A stretch of DNA of 64,000 nucleotides from Caldicellulosiruptor kronotskyensis 2002 (GCF_000166775.1 NC_014720.1:1079501-1143500), one strand, 5' to 3'. Counted from the first letter of the stretch, positions 1-9,933 are shown. A program made the numbers and translations. Notes: generated by a model not told the origin, from the sequence alone.

Positions 1-87
1 GAGGATGTCCAGAAACTTCACGACAAATACATAGAGCAGATTGAGAAGCTTTTGAGTGCAAAGGAAAAGGAGATTATGGAAGTATAA
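1..87 (+). CDS. frr: Ribosome recycling factor, C-terminal end (partial)
   Basis: The window opens inside an open frame that ends at a TAA (85-87). The 28 visible residues (EDVQKLHDKYIEQIEKLL then SAKEKEIMEV) match the end of the long C-terminal helix of ribosome recycling factor, which releases ribosomes from mRNA together with EF-G after termination. The identity rests on this short tail plus the following uppS-cdsA-dxr-rseP order, which in Firmicutes normally follows pyrH-frr. The start and most of the gene lie outside the window. Confidence 0.85.
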   Translation, partial: EDVQKLHDKYIEQIEKLLSAKEKEIMEV

Positions 88-119
88 GATTTTTACACCA
101 GTTAAGATTAAGGTTTTGG

Positions 120-148
120 CGGGGGTGGCAACCCCGTTATTTTTTTAA
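120..148 (+). terminator. Hairpin plus T-run between frr and uppS
   Basis: CGGGG at 120-124 pairs with CCCCG at 132-136, followed by a T-rich run (138-147). It has the form of an intrinsic terminator, yet it sits 37 bases before the uppS start inside what is normally one operon. It may attenuate rather than fully stop transcription. Confidence 0.5.
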
Positions 149-172
149 TTCAAAAAAAGGAGAATGAAACAA

Positions 173-919
173 ATGTTTGAATTTTTAAAAAGAAAAAAAA
201 TTAAAATAGATAAAGAAAAGATGCCACAGCACATTGCAATCATTATGGATGGAAATGGCAGATGGGCAAAAAAAAGAGGGCTTCCACGTTCAGCGGGGCA
301 CAGGTTTGGTGCGCAGAAGCTAAAAGAGATAGTCCTTTTTGCCGATGAGATAGGACTAAAGTACCTTACAGTTTACGCTTTTTCAACCGAGAATTGGAAA
401 AGACCTAAAGAGGAAGTTGACAATCTTATGAACCTTTTGAGAGAATTCTTTGATACAGAGATAGAAAACCTCATACACAAGACCCAGATAAGAATCAGGG
501 TTATAGGAGATATTTCAAAGCTTGATAAAGATATTCAAGAGAGAATTGTAAGTGCTGAAGAAAGAACAAAAGACAAAAAAGGACTTTGTGTTGTTATAGC
601 TCTCAATTATGGGGCAAGACAGGAGATAATAAATGCGGTAAAAAATTTGGCTTTGGACATAAAGAGTGGTAAAATTGATATCGAAGATGTTGATGAGAAC
701 CTCTTTAAAAAGTACCTTTACACGAAGGATATCCCTGACCCTGACCTTTTGATAAGACCAAGCGGAGAGATGAGGGTTTCAAACTTTCTTTTGTGGCAGA
801 TATCATATACAGAATTTTGGTTTTCAAATGTCCTTTGGCCAGACTTCAAAAAGGATCACCTTTTAAAAGCTATCGAAGACTATCAAAAGAGAGAAAGAAG
901 ATTTGGCGGTGTTAAATAG
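173..919 (+). CDS. uppS: Isoprenyl transferase (undecaprenyl diphosphate synthase)
   Basis: Cis-prenyltransferase that condenses isopentenyl diphosphate onto farnesyl diphosphate to make the C55 lipid carrier for peptidoglycan and other wall polymers. The catalytic Asp is in IIMDGNGRWAK (D26), followed by the conserved SAGHRFG segment; the product-side signature RPSGEMRVSNFLLWQ lies near residue 194. The 248 aa length is normal. I prefer ATG 173: AAGGAG at 157-162 is 10 bases away, whereas an in-frame ATG at 164 is only 1 base from it. The gene is followed by cdsA, with the uppS end only 16 bases before the cdsA start, and shares the isoprenoid theme with dxr and ispG downstream. Confidence 0.95.
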   Translation: MFEFLKRKKIKIDKEKMPQHIAIIMDGNGRWAKKRGLPRSAGHRFGAQKLKEIVLFADEIGLKYLTVYAFSTENWKRPKEEVDNLMNLLREFFDTEIENLIHKTQIRIRVIGDISKLDKDIQERIVSAEERTKDKKGLCVVIALNYGARQEIINAVKNLALDIKSGKIDIEDVDENLFKKYLYTKDIPDPDLLIRPSGEMRVSNFLLWQISYTEFWFSNVLWPDFKKDHLLKAIEDYQKRERRFGGVK

Positions 920-935
920 CCTTTTTGGAGGAAAA

Positions 936-1724
936 ATGATGAAACAAAGGATAATCACTGCTATCTGGGGAATAGCGTTAGTGGCTTTAGCAAATTTTCT
1001 TGGAGGAATTTGGCTGAAGATTTTTGGTGCTCTTGTTACAGGGGTTGCTTTGTATGAATTTTTCAATTTGTTTAGAATAGAAAGATATATGCTGTATTTG
1101 AGCATAGCATTAAGCTTATTTGTTATTTGTAGTAATTATAGTATTAACAATAAAATATTGTTTTTATTTATACTCCTTTTTCTACTTGCTTTAATAGAAA
1201 GCTTTAAAAACAGGATAGCTTCACAGAACATAATTTATGTGTTATTTTCTTTTATTTACATAGTTTTTCCCATTTTATTTTTGATACTGCTTAGAGAATA
1301 TGGAAATGGGGAAAAACTGATATGGATTCCATACCTTGTATGTTGGCTTTCAGACACTTTTGCGTATTTTATTGGTCTTGCATTTGGTAAAAGAAGAATA
1401 TGGTCAAATATTAGTCCTAAGAAAAGTTTGGAAGGTTTTTTTGGAGCAATGGTTGGAGGTATATTTGCTGTCTGGTTTTATCAGTTTGGACTTTCAGGCA
1501 AAAATTTTGATTTATCAACTATGGTTATAAGTACAGCAGAAGGTATGATGCTATCTGTAGTTGCACACACAGGTGATTTGTTTGCTTCAATGCTAAAACG
1601 ACAGCAGCAGAAAAAGGATTTTGGTTCTATTTTACCAGGACATGGCGGTGTGCTTGACAGGTTCGACAGTTTAATCATGGTTACACCAATAATCTATTTT
1701 CTTGCAAAATTTGGACTACTTTAA
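936..1724 (+). CDS. cdsA: Phosphatidate cytidylyltransferase
   Basis: Makes CDP-diacylglycerol from CTP and phosphatidic acid, the branch point of phospholipid synthesis, in the membrane. The 262 aa protein is strongly hydrophobic with several membrane segments. It carries the family motifs SPKKSLEGFFGA (middle) and LPGHGGVLDRFDSL near the C-terminus, the signature Asp residues included. GGAGG at 927-931 supports ATG 936 or the next codon ATG 939; the frame is open further back to a TTG at 903, but that would overlap uppS and lacks a site. It lies in the frr-uppS-cdsA-dxr-rseP-ispG cluster. Confidence 0.94.
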   Translation: MMKQRIITAIWGIALVALANFLGGIWLKIFGALVTGVALYEFFNLFRIERYMLYLSIALSLFVICSNYSINNKILFLFILLFLLALIESFKNRIASQNIIYVLFSFIYIVFPILFLILLREYGNGEKLIWIPYLVCWLSDTFAYFIGLAFGKRRIWSNISPKKSLEGFFGAMVGGIFAVWFYQFGLSGKNFDLSTMVISTAEGMMLSVVAHTGDLFASMLKRQQQKKDFGSILPGHGGVLDRFDSLIMVTPIIYFLAKFGLL

Positions 1725-1750
1725 TAATTGCTTTTAAGGGAGCGAAGTAT

Positions 1751-2917
1751 ATGACAAAGAGCATTTGCATCCTGGGGTCAACCGGGTCAATAGGTGTTCA
1801 AACAATAGATGTTGCAACAAAACTTGGGATTAAAGTTGTGGGACTTTCAGCATACAAAAATGTTGCTCTTTTGATTGAGCAGGCAAGAGAGCTTGATCCT
1901 GACATTTTATGTATTGGAGATGAGAAGTACTATACTTTATTAAAAGAGAATTTTCCTGATAAGATAGTTGTAACAGGTCAGGAAGGGCTAATTAGTGTTG
2001 CAACATATCCAGCAGCAGATTTGATTGTAAATGCACTTGTTGGTATATCTGGTTTGGTGCCGACAGTTGAGGCTATTTTGGCAGGTAAAAGAGTTGCTCT
2101 TGCCAACAAAGAGACGCTTGTGACAGGTGGAAAGATTATAAAAAGGATTCTTTCCCAAAAACAAGCAAAAGATTCTATCCCTGTTCTTATTCCTGTTGAC
2201 TCAGAACACAGTGCTATTTTCCAGTGCCTTGTAGGTGAAGACAAAAAAAATATAAAAAAGATAATTCTCACAGCATCAGGAGGACCTTTTAGAGGCAAAA
2301 AACTCAAAGACTTACAAAGTGTCAATGTAGAAGATGTGCTGAAGCATCCTACGTGGAACATGGGTAGGAAAATCACGGTTGATTCAGCCACCCTGATAAA
2401 CAAAGGCTTTGAAGTGATAGAAGCCATGTTTTTCTTTGATAAAAAATGTGATGATATTGATGTTGTTATACATCCTCAAAGTATTATTCATTCAATGGTT
2501 GAATTTATTGATGGGTCAGTAAAAGCACAGCTATCTTATCCTGATATGCGTCTTCCGATTGAATATGCGCTTACTTTTCCCGAAAGAGGCAAAGCAGTAG
2601 CTGCGCCACTTGACCTTGTAAGAGTAAAAAACCTTACATTTGAAGAGCCTGATTTTGATACATTCTTTTTGCTCAAAATTGCATATGAGTGTGCAAAAAA
2701 AGGAGAAAGTTACCCGATTGTGCTCAATGCTGCCAATGAAGAGGCTGTAAAATATTTCTTGGAAGGGAAAATTGGCTTTGTTGATATTATGAAGTATGTA
2801 GCTAAAAATATTGAAAGTCACAGGGGGCAAAAAGTGGAATCCATTCAGGACGTTTTGGAAATTGATACGGAGACAAGGCAAAAGTTTAAAAATCTTGTGG
2901 AAGGTGAGAAAAGCTAA
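1751..2917 (+). CDS. dxr: 1-deoxy-D-xylulose 5-phosphate reductoisomerase
   Basis: Second enzyme of the MEP pathway: NADPH- and metal-dependent conversion of DXP to MEP in the cytosol. Visible motifs are the N-terminal Rossmann loop GSTGSIGVQTIDV, NKETLVTGG, the metal-binding DSEHSAIFQCL, ASGGPFRGK, and HPTWNMGRKITVDSATLINK. The 388 aa length is typical. The start is ATG 1751 behind AAGGGAG. The stop overlaps the rseP ATG by one base (TAATG), so the two are probably translationally coupled. With ispG close by, two MEP enzymes sit in one cluster. Confidence 0.96.
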   Translation: MTKSICILGSTGSIGVQTIDVATKLGIKVVGLSAYKNVALLIEQARELDPDILCIGDEKYYTLLKENFPDKIVVTGQEGLISVATYPAADLIVNALVGISGLVPTVEAILAGKRVALANKETLVTGGKIIKRILSQKQAKDSIPVLIPVDSEHSAIFQCLVGEDKKNIKKIILTASGGPFRGKKLKDLQSVNVEDVLKHPTWNMGRKITVDSATLINKGFEVIEAMFFFDKKCDDIDVVIHPQSIIHSMVEFIDGSVKAQLSYPDMRLPIEYALTFPERGKAVAAPLDLVRVKNLTFEEPDFDTFFLLKIAYECAKKGESYPIVLNAANEEAVKYFLEGKIGFVDIMKYVAKNIESHRGQKVESIQDVLEIDTETRQKFKNLVEGEKS

Positions 2918-3966
2918 TGAATCTTATACTGGCTTTAATTGTGCTGACAATAGTGATACTTGTTCATGAATTTGGACATTTTATTGTATGTAAACTTTCA
3001 GGTGTACTTGTTGAAGAATTTGCCATTGGTTTTGGTCCCAAACTCTTTAGCATCAAAGGCAAAGAGACAGAATATTCTGTGAGGGCATTTTTGATAGGAG
3101 GGTATGTAAAGCCTCTTGGTGAAGACCAGGATGTTGACCACCCACGAGCACTCAATAACGCAAAGGTTCACAAAAGAATTTTGATGGTTTTGATGGGACC
3201 TGTTATGAACTTTGTTCTTGCCATAATAATCATGATAGGAATTGGTTATTTTATTGGTTTTGGAACCAACACCATTGGTAGGGTGGAGCCAAACATGCCT
3301 GCATATGAGGCTGGGATAAGAAGTGGTGACAGGATTGTTGCGCTTGACAAAAATAGAGTTTATGTCTGGGACCAGGTAAGCTTTTATTTGGCTGTTCACA
3401 ATATGCTCTACAAAGACAGAGAAGTTAAGATAAAAGTTTTAAGAGATGGCAAACAATATACTTTCAGGGTAATGCCTAAGTATGACCCGAATACAAAAAC
3501 AAAGCGAATAGGCGTTTCGTCAAAGATATCACGTAAAAATTTATTTGATAGCATCTATTATGGAATATTTGGGACATATGCTGAGATAAAAGAGACTATA
3601 TACAGTGTTGTGCTGATGATAACAGGAAAAGTTTCTGGTTCTGAGATTATGGGACCTGTTGGTATGGTGAAAACAATTGGAGAGGCTGCGAATGCCGGAT
3701 TTAAACAGAGCGTGCTCAGTGGTCTTTTGAATATTCTGTGGCTTATGCAGCTGATTTCAGTGAACTTGGGTGTTATAAATCTCATCCCATTTCCTGCTTT
3801 AGATGGCAGCAGGCTTGTGTTTTATTTGTACGAAGCTGTGGCAAGAAAACCTTTTAATAGAGAAAAAGAAGCACTGATTCACACAATTGGTTTTGTACTT
3901 CTTCTGTTTTTGCTGGTGATAGTTACCTTTAATGATATAAAGAACATTATAATGCCTGGAAGGTGA
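2917..3966 (+). CDS. rseP: RIP metalloprotease RseP/RasP (site-2 protease, M50)
   Basis: Membrane zinc protease that cuts transmembrane segments of anti-sigma factors and remnant signal peptides. HEFGH (H17, E18, H21) in the first membrane helix gives two zinc ligands and the catalytic Glu. A PDZ domain follows (about residues 110-190), and LIPFPALDGSRL near residue 290 supplies the Asp ligand. The 349 aa protein has further C-terminal membrane helices. It overlaps dxr by one base and the next gene by four bases (GTGA), so it is well embedded in the operon. Confidence 0.95.
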   Translation: MNLILALIVLTIVILVHEFGHFIVCKLSGVLVEEFAIGFGPKLFSIKGKETEYSVRAFLIGGYVKPLGEDQDVDHPRALNNAKVHKRILMVLMGPVMNFVLAIIIMIGIGYFIGFGTNTIGRVEPNMPAYEAGIRSGDRIVALDKNRVYVWDQVSFYLAVHNMLYKDREVKIKVLRDGKQYTFRVMPKYDPNTKTKRIGVSSKISRKNLFDSIYYGIFGTYAEIKETIYSVVLMITGKVSGSEIMGPVGMVKTIGEAANAGFKQSVLSGLLNILWLMQLISVNLGVINLIPFPALDGSRLVFYLYEAVARKPFNREKEALIHTIGFVLLLFLLVIVTFNDIKNIIMPGR

Positions 3967-5009
3967 AATTGTTGACGAAAAAGATTAAAATAGGCAATCT
4001 TTATATTGGTGGCGGTGAGCCAATTAGAATTCAGTCAATGACAAATACAAAGACAAAGGATGTTGAGGCTACAGTTGAGCAGATACTTAGCCTTGAGAGT
4101 TTGGGATGCGACATCATAAGAGTTGCTGTCCCTGATTTAGATAGTGCTAAGGCCATAAGTAAAATAAAGTCAAGAATCCACATTCCACTTGTTGCTGACA
4201 TTCATTTTGACTATAAGCTCGCGCTTGAAGCTATATACAATGGCGCTGATAAGATTAGAATAAATCCTGGGAACATTGGAGATGAAAGAAAAGTCCAAGA
4301 AATAGCTAAAGAGGCCAAAAGATATGGGATTGCCGTCAGAGTCGGTGCAAATTCAGGTTCGCTCCCAAAGGATATTTTGCAAAAATACAAATCTCCTGTA
4401 CCAGAGGCTATTGTGGAGGCTGCAATTTATCAGGTAAAACTTCTTGAAAAGTTTGACTTTGACAATATTGTTGTGTCTGTCAAATCTTCAAATGTTTTAA
4501 CTACTATTAGGAGCTATGAGATACTATCCCAAAACCTAAACTATCCTCTTCATGTTGGTCTTACCGAAGCAGGAACTTTTGTTGCAGGAACTGTTAAGTC
4601 CAGTATTGCAATTGGCTATCTTCTTATGAAGGGTATTGGTGATACAATAAGAGTTTCTCTTACAGATAGTCCAGAGAAAGAGGTTATTGTGGCAAAAGAG
4701 ATTTTAAAAAGTTTAAATCTCAGAAAAGGTGTTAAGATAGTATCATGTCCTACCTGTGCAAGATGTAATGTTGACCTTTTAAAGATTGCAGATGAGGTTG
4801 AAAAGAGATTACAAAATTTGGACTTGGACATTACAGTCGCAATAATGGGCTGTGCAGTAAACGGTCCTGGTGAGGCAAAAGAAGCTGATGTAGGTGTGGC
4901 ATGTGGAGTTGGTGAAGGACTTCTGTTTAAGAAAGGCAAGATTTTAAGGAAAGTGAAAGAGAATGAGATTGTAGATGAGCTTGTAAAGGAAATCTATTCT
5001 CTTTCTTAA
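3963..5009 (+). CDS. ispG: 4-hydroxy-3-methylbut-2-enyl diphosphate synthase (flavodoxin)
   Basis: Penultimate MEP-pathway enzyme, a [4Fe-4S] protein that reduces methylerythritol cyclodiphosphate to HMBPP. The N-terminal GGGEPIRIQSMTNTKTKD opens the TIM barrel. Cluster cysteines are visible in CPTCARCNVDL and MGCAVNGPGEAKEADVGV near the C-terminus. About 348 aa, the short bacterial form. The start is uncertain: GTG 3963 overlaps rseP by four bases, but GGAAGG (3958-3963) is better spaced for the in-frame TTG codons at 3969 or 3972. Confidence 0.95.
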   Translation: MKLLTKKIKIGNLYIGGGEPIRIQSMTNTKTKDVEATVEQILSLESLGCDIIRVAVPDLDSAKAISKIKSRIHIPLVADIHFDYKLALEAIYNGADKIRINPGNIGDERKVQEIAKEAKRYGIAVRVGANSGSLPKDILQKYKSPVPEAIVEAAIYQVKLLEKFDFDNIVVSVKSSNVLTTIRSYEILSQNLNYPLHVGLTEAGTFVAGTVKSSIAIGYLLMKGIGDTIRVSLTDSPEKEVIVAKEILKSLNLRKGVKIVSCPTCARCNVDLLKIADEVEKRLQNLDLDITVAIMGCAVNGPGEAKEADVGVACGVGEGLLFKKGKILRKVKENEIVDELVKEIYSLS

Positions 5010-5029
5010 TTTTTCGATGAGGTGAAAAT

Positions 5030-5698
5030 ATGAGTAAGAAGGTGGTTTGTCTTATTCCTGCTTACAACGAAGAAAAGAGAATAGGTGCTGTGCTTAGTGT
5101 TGTAAAAAAGTGTGAACTTGTAGATGAGATTTTTGTAATTGACGATGGTTCTGTAGATAAAACAGCTGAAGTAGCAGCAAAAAATTGTGTGAGTGTCTTA
5201 AGACTTGAAAAAAACAGGGGAAAGAGCTATGCTATTTTTTACGGTGTTGAAAATACACAAGGTGATATAATATTGATGCTTGATGCAGACCTTGTAAATC
5301 TTAAAGTTGAGGATGTTGAAAATTTAATTAGACCTTTGCTTGAAGACCATGCTGACATGACAATTGGAATCTTCTCTGATGGCAGATTTTCAACCGACCT
5401 TGCCCAGAAGATTTCGCCTTTTTTGTCAGGCCAGAGAGGAGTAAAAAGATGGGTTTTTGAAAAAATTTTAGAGTCGCGTAAGGATATAAAAGATTTAGGG
5501 TATGCAATAGAGATTATATTAACTGAGTATGCTAAAAAGTTTAACTTAAGAGTATTGACAGTACCGCTACCAAAGGTTTCGCATGTGATGAAAGAAGAAA
5601 AACTGGGTTTTATAAAAGGTGCTCAGCACCGGATGAAGATGTATTCAGATATAATAAAAGGTTATGTCAATCTCAAAAAAAGTAGGGATGGGCAATGA
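5030..5698 (+). CDS. Family 2 glycosyltransferase
   Basis: A 222 aa GT-A fold transferase. It starts with the family 2 signature CLIPAYNEEKRIGAVL, then FVIDDGSVDKTAE (first Asp pair), and MLDADLV (the DxD metal and nucleotide-sugar site). No membrane helices are obvious, so it is probably cytosolic or peripheral. Substrate and acceptor cannot be read from the sequence; wall or lipid glycosylation would fit the neighbours. GAGGTG precedes ATG 5030, and the gene overlaps polC by four bases (ATGA). Confidence 0.85.
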   Translation: MSKKVVCLIPAYNEEKRIGAVLSVVKKCELVDEIFVIDDGSVDKTAEVAAKNCVSVLRLEKNRGKSYAIFYGVENTQGDIILMLDADLVNLKVEDVENLIRPLLEDHADMTIGIFSDGRFSTDLAQKISPFLSGQRGVKRWVFEKILESRKDIKDLGYAIEIILTEYAKKFNLRVLTVPLPKVSHVMKEEKLGFIKGAQHRMKMYSDIIKGYVNLKKSRDGQ

Positions 5699-8600
5699 GC
5701 GAGACTCTATTTTTGCCAGTAAAGCCTGTCAAGATTGAGTTTGATAAATCAAGTAAGGACCTTAAAGTTTATGTGGAAAGCCTTGATAGTCTTCAAGGTA
5801 CAGACCTTATTGGCATTGAACAAAGGTTTAAGTCTCTTTTAGAAAGTTGCAGGGATGTTGAGATAAAACTTTTCAAAACCAGAAACCTGACGTTGGAAGA
5901 ACTTTTGAAGAAATATAGATGGTTTTTATTTTATAAGATTTCAAAAAGATGTAACGGTCTTAGTCATTTTTTGAGAGAATGTGAGATTGTGCCAAGTTCA
6001 AACGGCTTAGATTTTCTGGTTCCAAATGGTATAAGAGATATCCTTTTTGAAAGAAAGGTAGATGTACTTGTAAAGCAAATACTGTCTGAAGAGTTCGGAA
6101 TAGTATGCGACGTGGATTTTAAGATTAAAGACTTTTTTATCCAGTTTGACACAGACCAAGAAGTAGAAAAATATCTAATGTTTTTCGAGGAAAAGAAAGA
6201 AGAAACTGAGAAAATTACAACTGAAAAGAGTGGGGTTGAGACAGACCCGACCATTATATTTGGCAAAAAGATAGATGAAAAGAAAGAGGTAATTCCTATT
6301 TCTCTTATCAAAGTTGGTACTGATTGTGTGATTGAAGGTGAAATTTTTAATCTTGAGATAAAAGAGACTAAAAACCAGAATGTGCTCATATACAAGCTTT
6401 ACATCACAGACTATTTAAATTCAACCTTTGTAAAAATTGTTGCCAAGAAAGATAAAATTCCTACTTCAATTTCTGTTGGAGATTATGTTAAGGTTGAAGG
6501 CAGGGTAGAATTTGACGATTTTGAAAAAGCGGTTGTGGTGAATGCTAAAAACATAAACAAAAGTCAAAAACCTCAGCGACTTGATACAAGCAATAACAAG
6601 AGAGTAGAACTTCATGCTCATACTAAAATGTCAGCTATGGATGCTGTGTGCTCTGCAGAAGAATTAATAAAATTGGCAGCTTCAATGGGACACCGAGCAG
6701 TTGCAATAACAGACCATGGAGTTGTTCAAGCGTTTCCAGAAGCACAAGAGGCAAGTAAAAATTGTAATATTAAAGTAATATATGGGATGGAATGTTATCT
6801 TATTGATGATGGTGCGCCAGTTGTTTACAATCCTAAGGAAGGACAAGGATTTGACTCTACCTTTGTGGTTGTTGACATTGAAACAACAGGGTTTGACAGT
6901 CAAAGAGATAAAATAATAGAAATTGGTGCTGTGAAAATAGAAAACGGTCAAATAATAGAGAGATTTTCTACATTTGTTGACCCCGAAGGCAAAATCCCTG
7001 TTAGGATCTCAGAGCTAACAGGCATATACCAAGATATGGTTGATAAAGCCCCAAAGCTGAATGATGCCATTTTGGAGTTTGAAAAGTTTGCGAGCGGAAG
7101 TATTCTTGTTGCACATAATGCTCAATTTGACATTGGATTTTTGAAAAAGGCGTATCATGAATGTGGAATTATATTCGACTATACATATATCGATACGCTG
7201 GAACTTTCAAGAAGGCTTTTGACAGACCTTTCTTCTCATAAGTTAAACAAAGTTGCAGAGTTTTTAAATGTAGAGTTAAAACATCATCACAGAGCTGATT
7301 CTGACGCAGAAACAACAGCTGGTATCTTTACCTCTCTTTTAGAAAAGTTAAAATTAAGAGGATACAAATGGTTAAAAGAACTTAATTCAATTGAGTCAAA
7401 CACAAAAGCAGACCTCAAATCTCACAGCTATCATGCAACCATACTTGTAAAAAATCAACAGGGTTTAAAAAATCTCTACAAACTGGTATCATATTCTCAT
7501 TTAGAATACTTCTACAAAAGGCCAAGGATACCCAAAAGTCTTTTGATACAATTAAAAGATGGACTTTTGATAGGAAGTGCATGTGAGTCTGGTGAAATTT
7601 TCAGGGCCTTTTTGGAAGGAAAAAGTGAGGAAGAGATAGAAAAGATAGCAGCATTTTATGATTTCCTTGAGATAATGCCGGTTGAGAATAATTCTTTTTT
7701 GATTAGAGAAGGATATTTAAAAGATGAAGAAGATTTAAGAGAAATCAATAGGAAGATTTACAATCTTGGCAAAAAACTTGGCAAGCTTGTTGTTGCGACA
7801 TCTGATGCGCACTATTGTCATCCACACCAAAGAATCTTGCGCCAGATTTTGAAACATAACCAAGGATACGATGATGTTGAAAATGACCCATTACTTTATT
7901 TCAGAACAACAGATGAGATGCTAAAAGAATTTGAATATCTTGGCAGTGATTCTTGTTATGAAGTTGTTGTAGAAAATACCAATAAGATTGCCGATATGAT
8001 AGAAGATGTAAAACCAATACCCGATGAGACTTTTCCACCCAAGATTGAGGGCGCTGAGGAAGAAATATACAATATGACAATGAAGAAAGCTCACGAAATA
8101 TATGGGGACCCTCTTCCGGAGATTGTAAGAGCACGGCTTGAAAAGGAACTGAATTCGATAATCAAGAATGGTTTTGCAGTAATGTATTTGATTGCTCAAA
8201 AGCTTGTGTCCAAATCTTTGTCAGACGGTTATCTTGTTGGTTCGCGAGGTTCTGTTGGTTCTTCTCTTGTTGCAACAATGTGTGGGATAACCGAGGTAAA
8301 TCCGTTGCCCCCACATTATATTTGTCCAAACTGCAAGTATTCTGAATTTATAACAGATGGTTCTGTTGGATGTGGTTATGACTTGGAAGACAAAAACTGT
8401 CCACGCTGTGGGGAGAAACTTAAAAAAGATGGGCACGACATTCCGTTTGAGACCTTCTTGGGATTTGATGGTGACAAAGAACCTGATATTGACCTTAACT
8501 TTTCTGGTGATTATCAGCCAATTGCGCACAAGTTTACAGAAGAACTTTTTGGACAAGGTTATGTTTTCAGAGCTGGTACAATCTCAACAGTTGCTGAAAA

Positions 8601-9903
8601 GACTGCGCACGGGTTTGTGACAAAATATGCTGAGGAAAAAGGTTTGAATCTTCATCCTGCAGAGGTTTTAAGACTTTCTCAGGGCTGCACAGGAGTAAAA
8701 AGAACAACAGGCCAGCACCCTGGGGGACTTATGATTGTTCCAAGAGACAAAGAAATATTTGATTTCACACCTATTCAGCATCCAGCAGATAGCACTGACA
8801 AAAGTGTTATTACAACGCACTTTGATTATCATGCAATATCAGGAAGACTTTTAAAACTTGATATTCTTGGACACGATGACCCGACTGTTATAAGAATGCT
8901 CCAGGACTTAACAGGAGTTGACCCGCGCTCAATACCACTTGACGATAAGGCTACCATGTCAATTTTTACAAGCACAGAAGCTCTTGGAATTTCTCCTGAG
9001 GACATAGATTGTGAAGTAGGGACTTTCGGTATACCTGAGTTTGGGACAAGGTTTGTAAGACAGATGTTAATTGAGACAAAACCAAAGACGTTTGCTGAGC
9101 TTGTTCGTATTTCAGGTCTTTCGCACGGTACAAATGTGTGGACAAACAATGCTCAGGATTTAGTAAGAAATGGAATTGCAACGCTCAAAGAGGTAATTTC
9201 TACAAGGGACGATATTATGTTATATTTAATTCAAAAGGGTGTTCCACCAAAAGACAGTTTCAGAATCATGGAAGATGTTAGAAAAGGTAAAGGACTAAAA
9301 CCGGAGGATGAGCAACTTCTAAGAGCTCACAATGTTCCAGACTGGTATATAGAGAGTTGTAAAAAGATAACCTACATGTTTCCAAAAGCACATGCTGCAG
9401 CTTATGTAATGATGGCGTTCAGGATTGCTTATTTCAAGGTACATTATAAGGAGGCATTCTATGCAACATATTTTACAGTCAGAGCAGACGATTTTGATTA
9501 TGCAACAATCCTCAAGGGAAGAGACGCTATAAGGCAAAAGATAAGAGATTTGGAAAACAGGATAAGTAGTCTTTCTCAGAAAGACAAAAACCTTCTGACA
9601 GTGCTTGAGATTGCAAATGAGATGTTAGCACGGGGTTTAAAGTTTTACCCTGTTGATTTGAACGAGTCTGATGCTGAGAAGTTCATTATAAAAGATGGAG
9701 GGCTTTTAATACCCTTTAATGCTCTGCCAAATGTTGGGGTGGCAGCTGCAAAAAGCATTGTGGAGGCGCGCAAAGAAGGAAGATTTTTGTCTGTGGATGA
9801 CCTTATAAGACGTGCAAAGCTAAACAAGCAGGTTATAGAGATTTTGACTCAGTATAAAGTGTTAAAAGACTTGCCACAGACAAGTCAGCTAAGCTTTTTC
9901 TAA
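5695..9903 (+). CDS. polC: DNA polymerase III alpha subunit, PolC type
   Basis: Replicative polymerase of low-GC Gram-positives with built-in proofreading. Domains in order: N-terminal PolC domain and OB fold (to about 290), PHP domain opening at residue 303 (RVELHAHTKMSAMDA), DEDDh exonuclease from about residue 390 (VDIETTG, LVAHNAQFD, HHRADSDAE), the rest of PHP, a zinc module (CPNCKY ... CPRCG), and the polymerase core with catalytic aspartates in PDIDLNFSGD near residue 930, followed by the helix-hairpin-helix C-terminus. The 1402 aa length is normal. The gene ends in the short LPQTSQLSFF tail expected to bind the sliding clamp. ATG 5695 overlaps the glycosyltransferase stop. Confidence 0.97.
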   Translation: MSETLFLPVKPVKIEFDKSSKDLKVYVESLDSLQGTDLIGIEQRFKSLLESCRDVEIKLFKTRNLTLEELLKKYRWFLFYKISKRCNGLSHFLRECEIVPSSNGLDFLVPNGIRDILFERKVDVLVKQILSEEFGIVCDVDFKIKDFFIQFDTDQEVEKYLMFFEEKKEETEKITTEKSGVETDPTIIFGKKIDEKKEVIPISLIKVGTDCVIEGEIFNLEIKETKNQNVLIYKLYITDYLNSTFVKIVAKKDKIPTSISVGDYVKVEGRVEFDDFEKAVVVNAKNINKSQKPQRLDTSNNKRVELHAHTKMSAMDAVCSAEELIKLAASMGHRAVAITDHGVVQAFPEAQEASKNCNIKVIYGMECYLIDDGAPVVYNPKEGQGFDSTFVVVDIETTGFDSQRDKIIEIGAVKIENGQIIERFSTFVDPEGKIPVRISELTGIYQDMVDKAPKLNDAILEFEKFASGSILVAHNAQFDIGFLKKAYHECGIIFDYTYIDTLELSRRLLTDLSSHKLNKVAEFLNVELKHHHRADSDAETTAGIFTSLLEKLKLRGYKWLKELNSIESNTKADLKSHSYHATILVKNQQGLKNLYKLVSYSHLEYFYKRPRIPKSLLIQLKDGLLIGSACESGEIFRAFLEGKSEEEIEKIAAFYDFLEIMPVENNSFLIREGYLKDEEDLREINRKIYNLGKKLGKLVVATSDAHYCHPHQRILRQILKHNQGYDDVENDPLLYFRTTDEMLKEFEYLGSDSCYEVVVENTNKIADMIEDVKPIPDETFPPKIEGAEEEIYNMTMKKAHEIYGDPLPEIVRARLEKELNSIIKNGFAVMYLIAQKLVSKSLSDGYLVGSRGSVGSSLVATMCGITEVNPLPPHYICPNCKYSEFITDGSVGCGYDLEDKNCPRCGEKLKKDGHDIPFETFLGFDGDKEPDIDLNFSGDYQPIAHKFTEELFGQGYVFRAGTISTVAEKTAHGFVTKYAEEKGLNLHPAEVLRLSQGCTGVKRTTGQHPGGLMIVPRDKEIFDFTPIQHPADSTDKSVITTHFDYHAISGRLLKLDILGHDDPTVIRMLQDLTGVDPRSIPLDDKATMSIFTSTEALGISPEDIDCEVGTFGIPEFGTRFVRQMLIETKPKTFAELVRISGLSHGTNVWTNNAQDLVRNGIATLKEVISTRDDIMLYLIQKGVPPKDSFRIMEDVRKGKGLKPEDEQLLRAHNVPDWYIESCKKITYMFPKAHAAAYVMMAFRIAYFKVHYKEAFYATYFTVRADDFDYATILKGRDAIRQKIRDLENRISSLSQKDKNLLTVLEIANEMLARGLKFYPVDLNESDAEKFIIKDGGLLIPFNALPNVGVAAAKSIVEARKEGRFLSVDDLIRRAKLNKQVIEILTQYKVLKDLPQTSQLSFF

Positions 9904-9933
9904 AAATTTATTATCAGGAAAGGGAAAAAAGAC

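Noticed and set aside
1978..2427. 149-codon open frame on the reverse strand inside dxr
   Set aside because: It lies opposite an intact, well-conserved gene, has no ribosome binding site, and has a composition typical of the antisense shadow of an AT-rich coding region.
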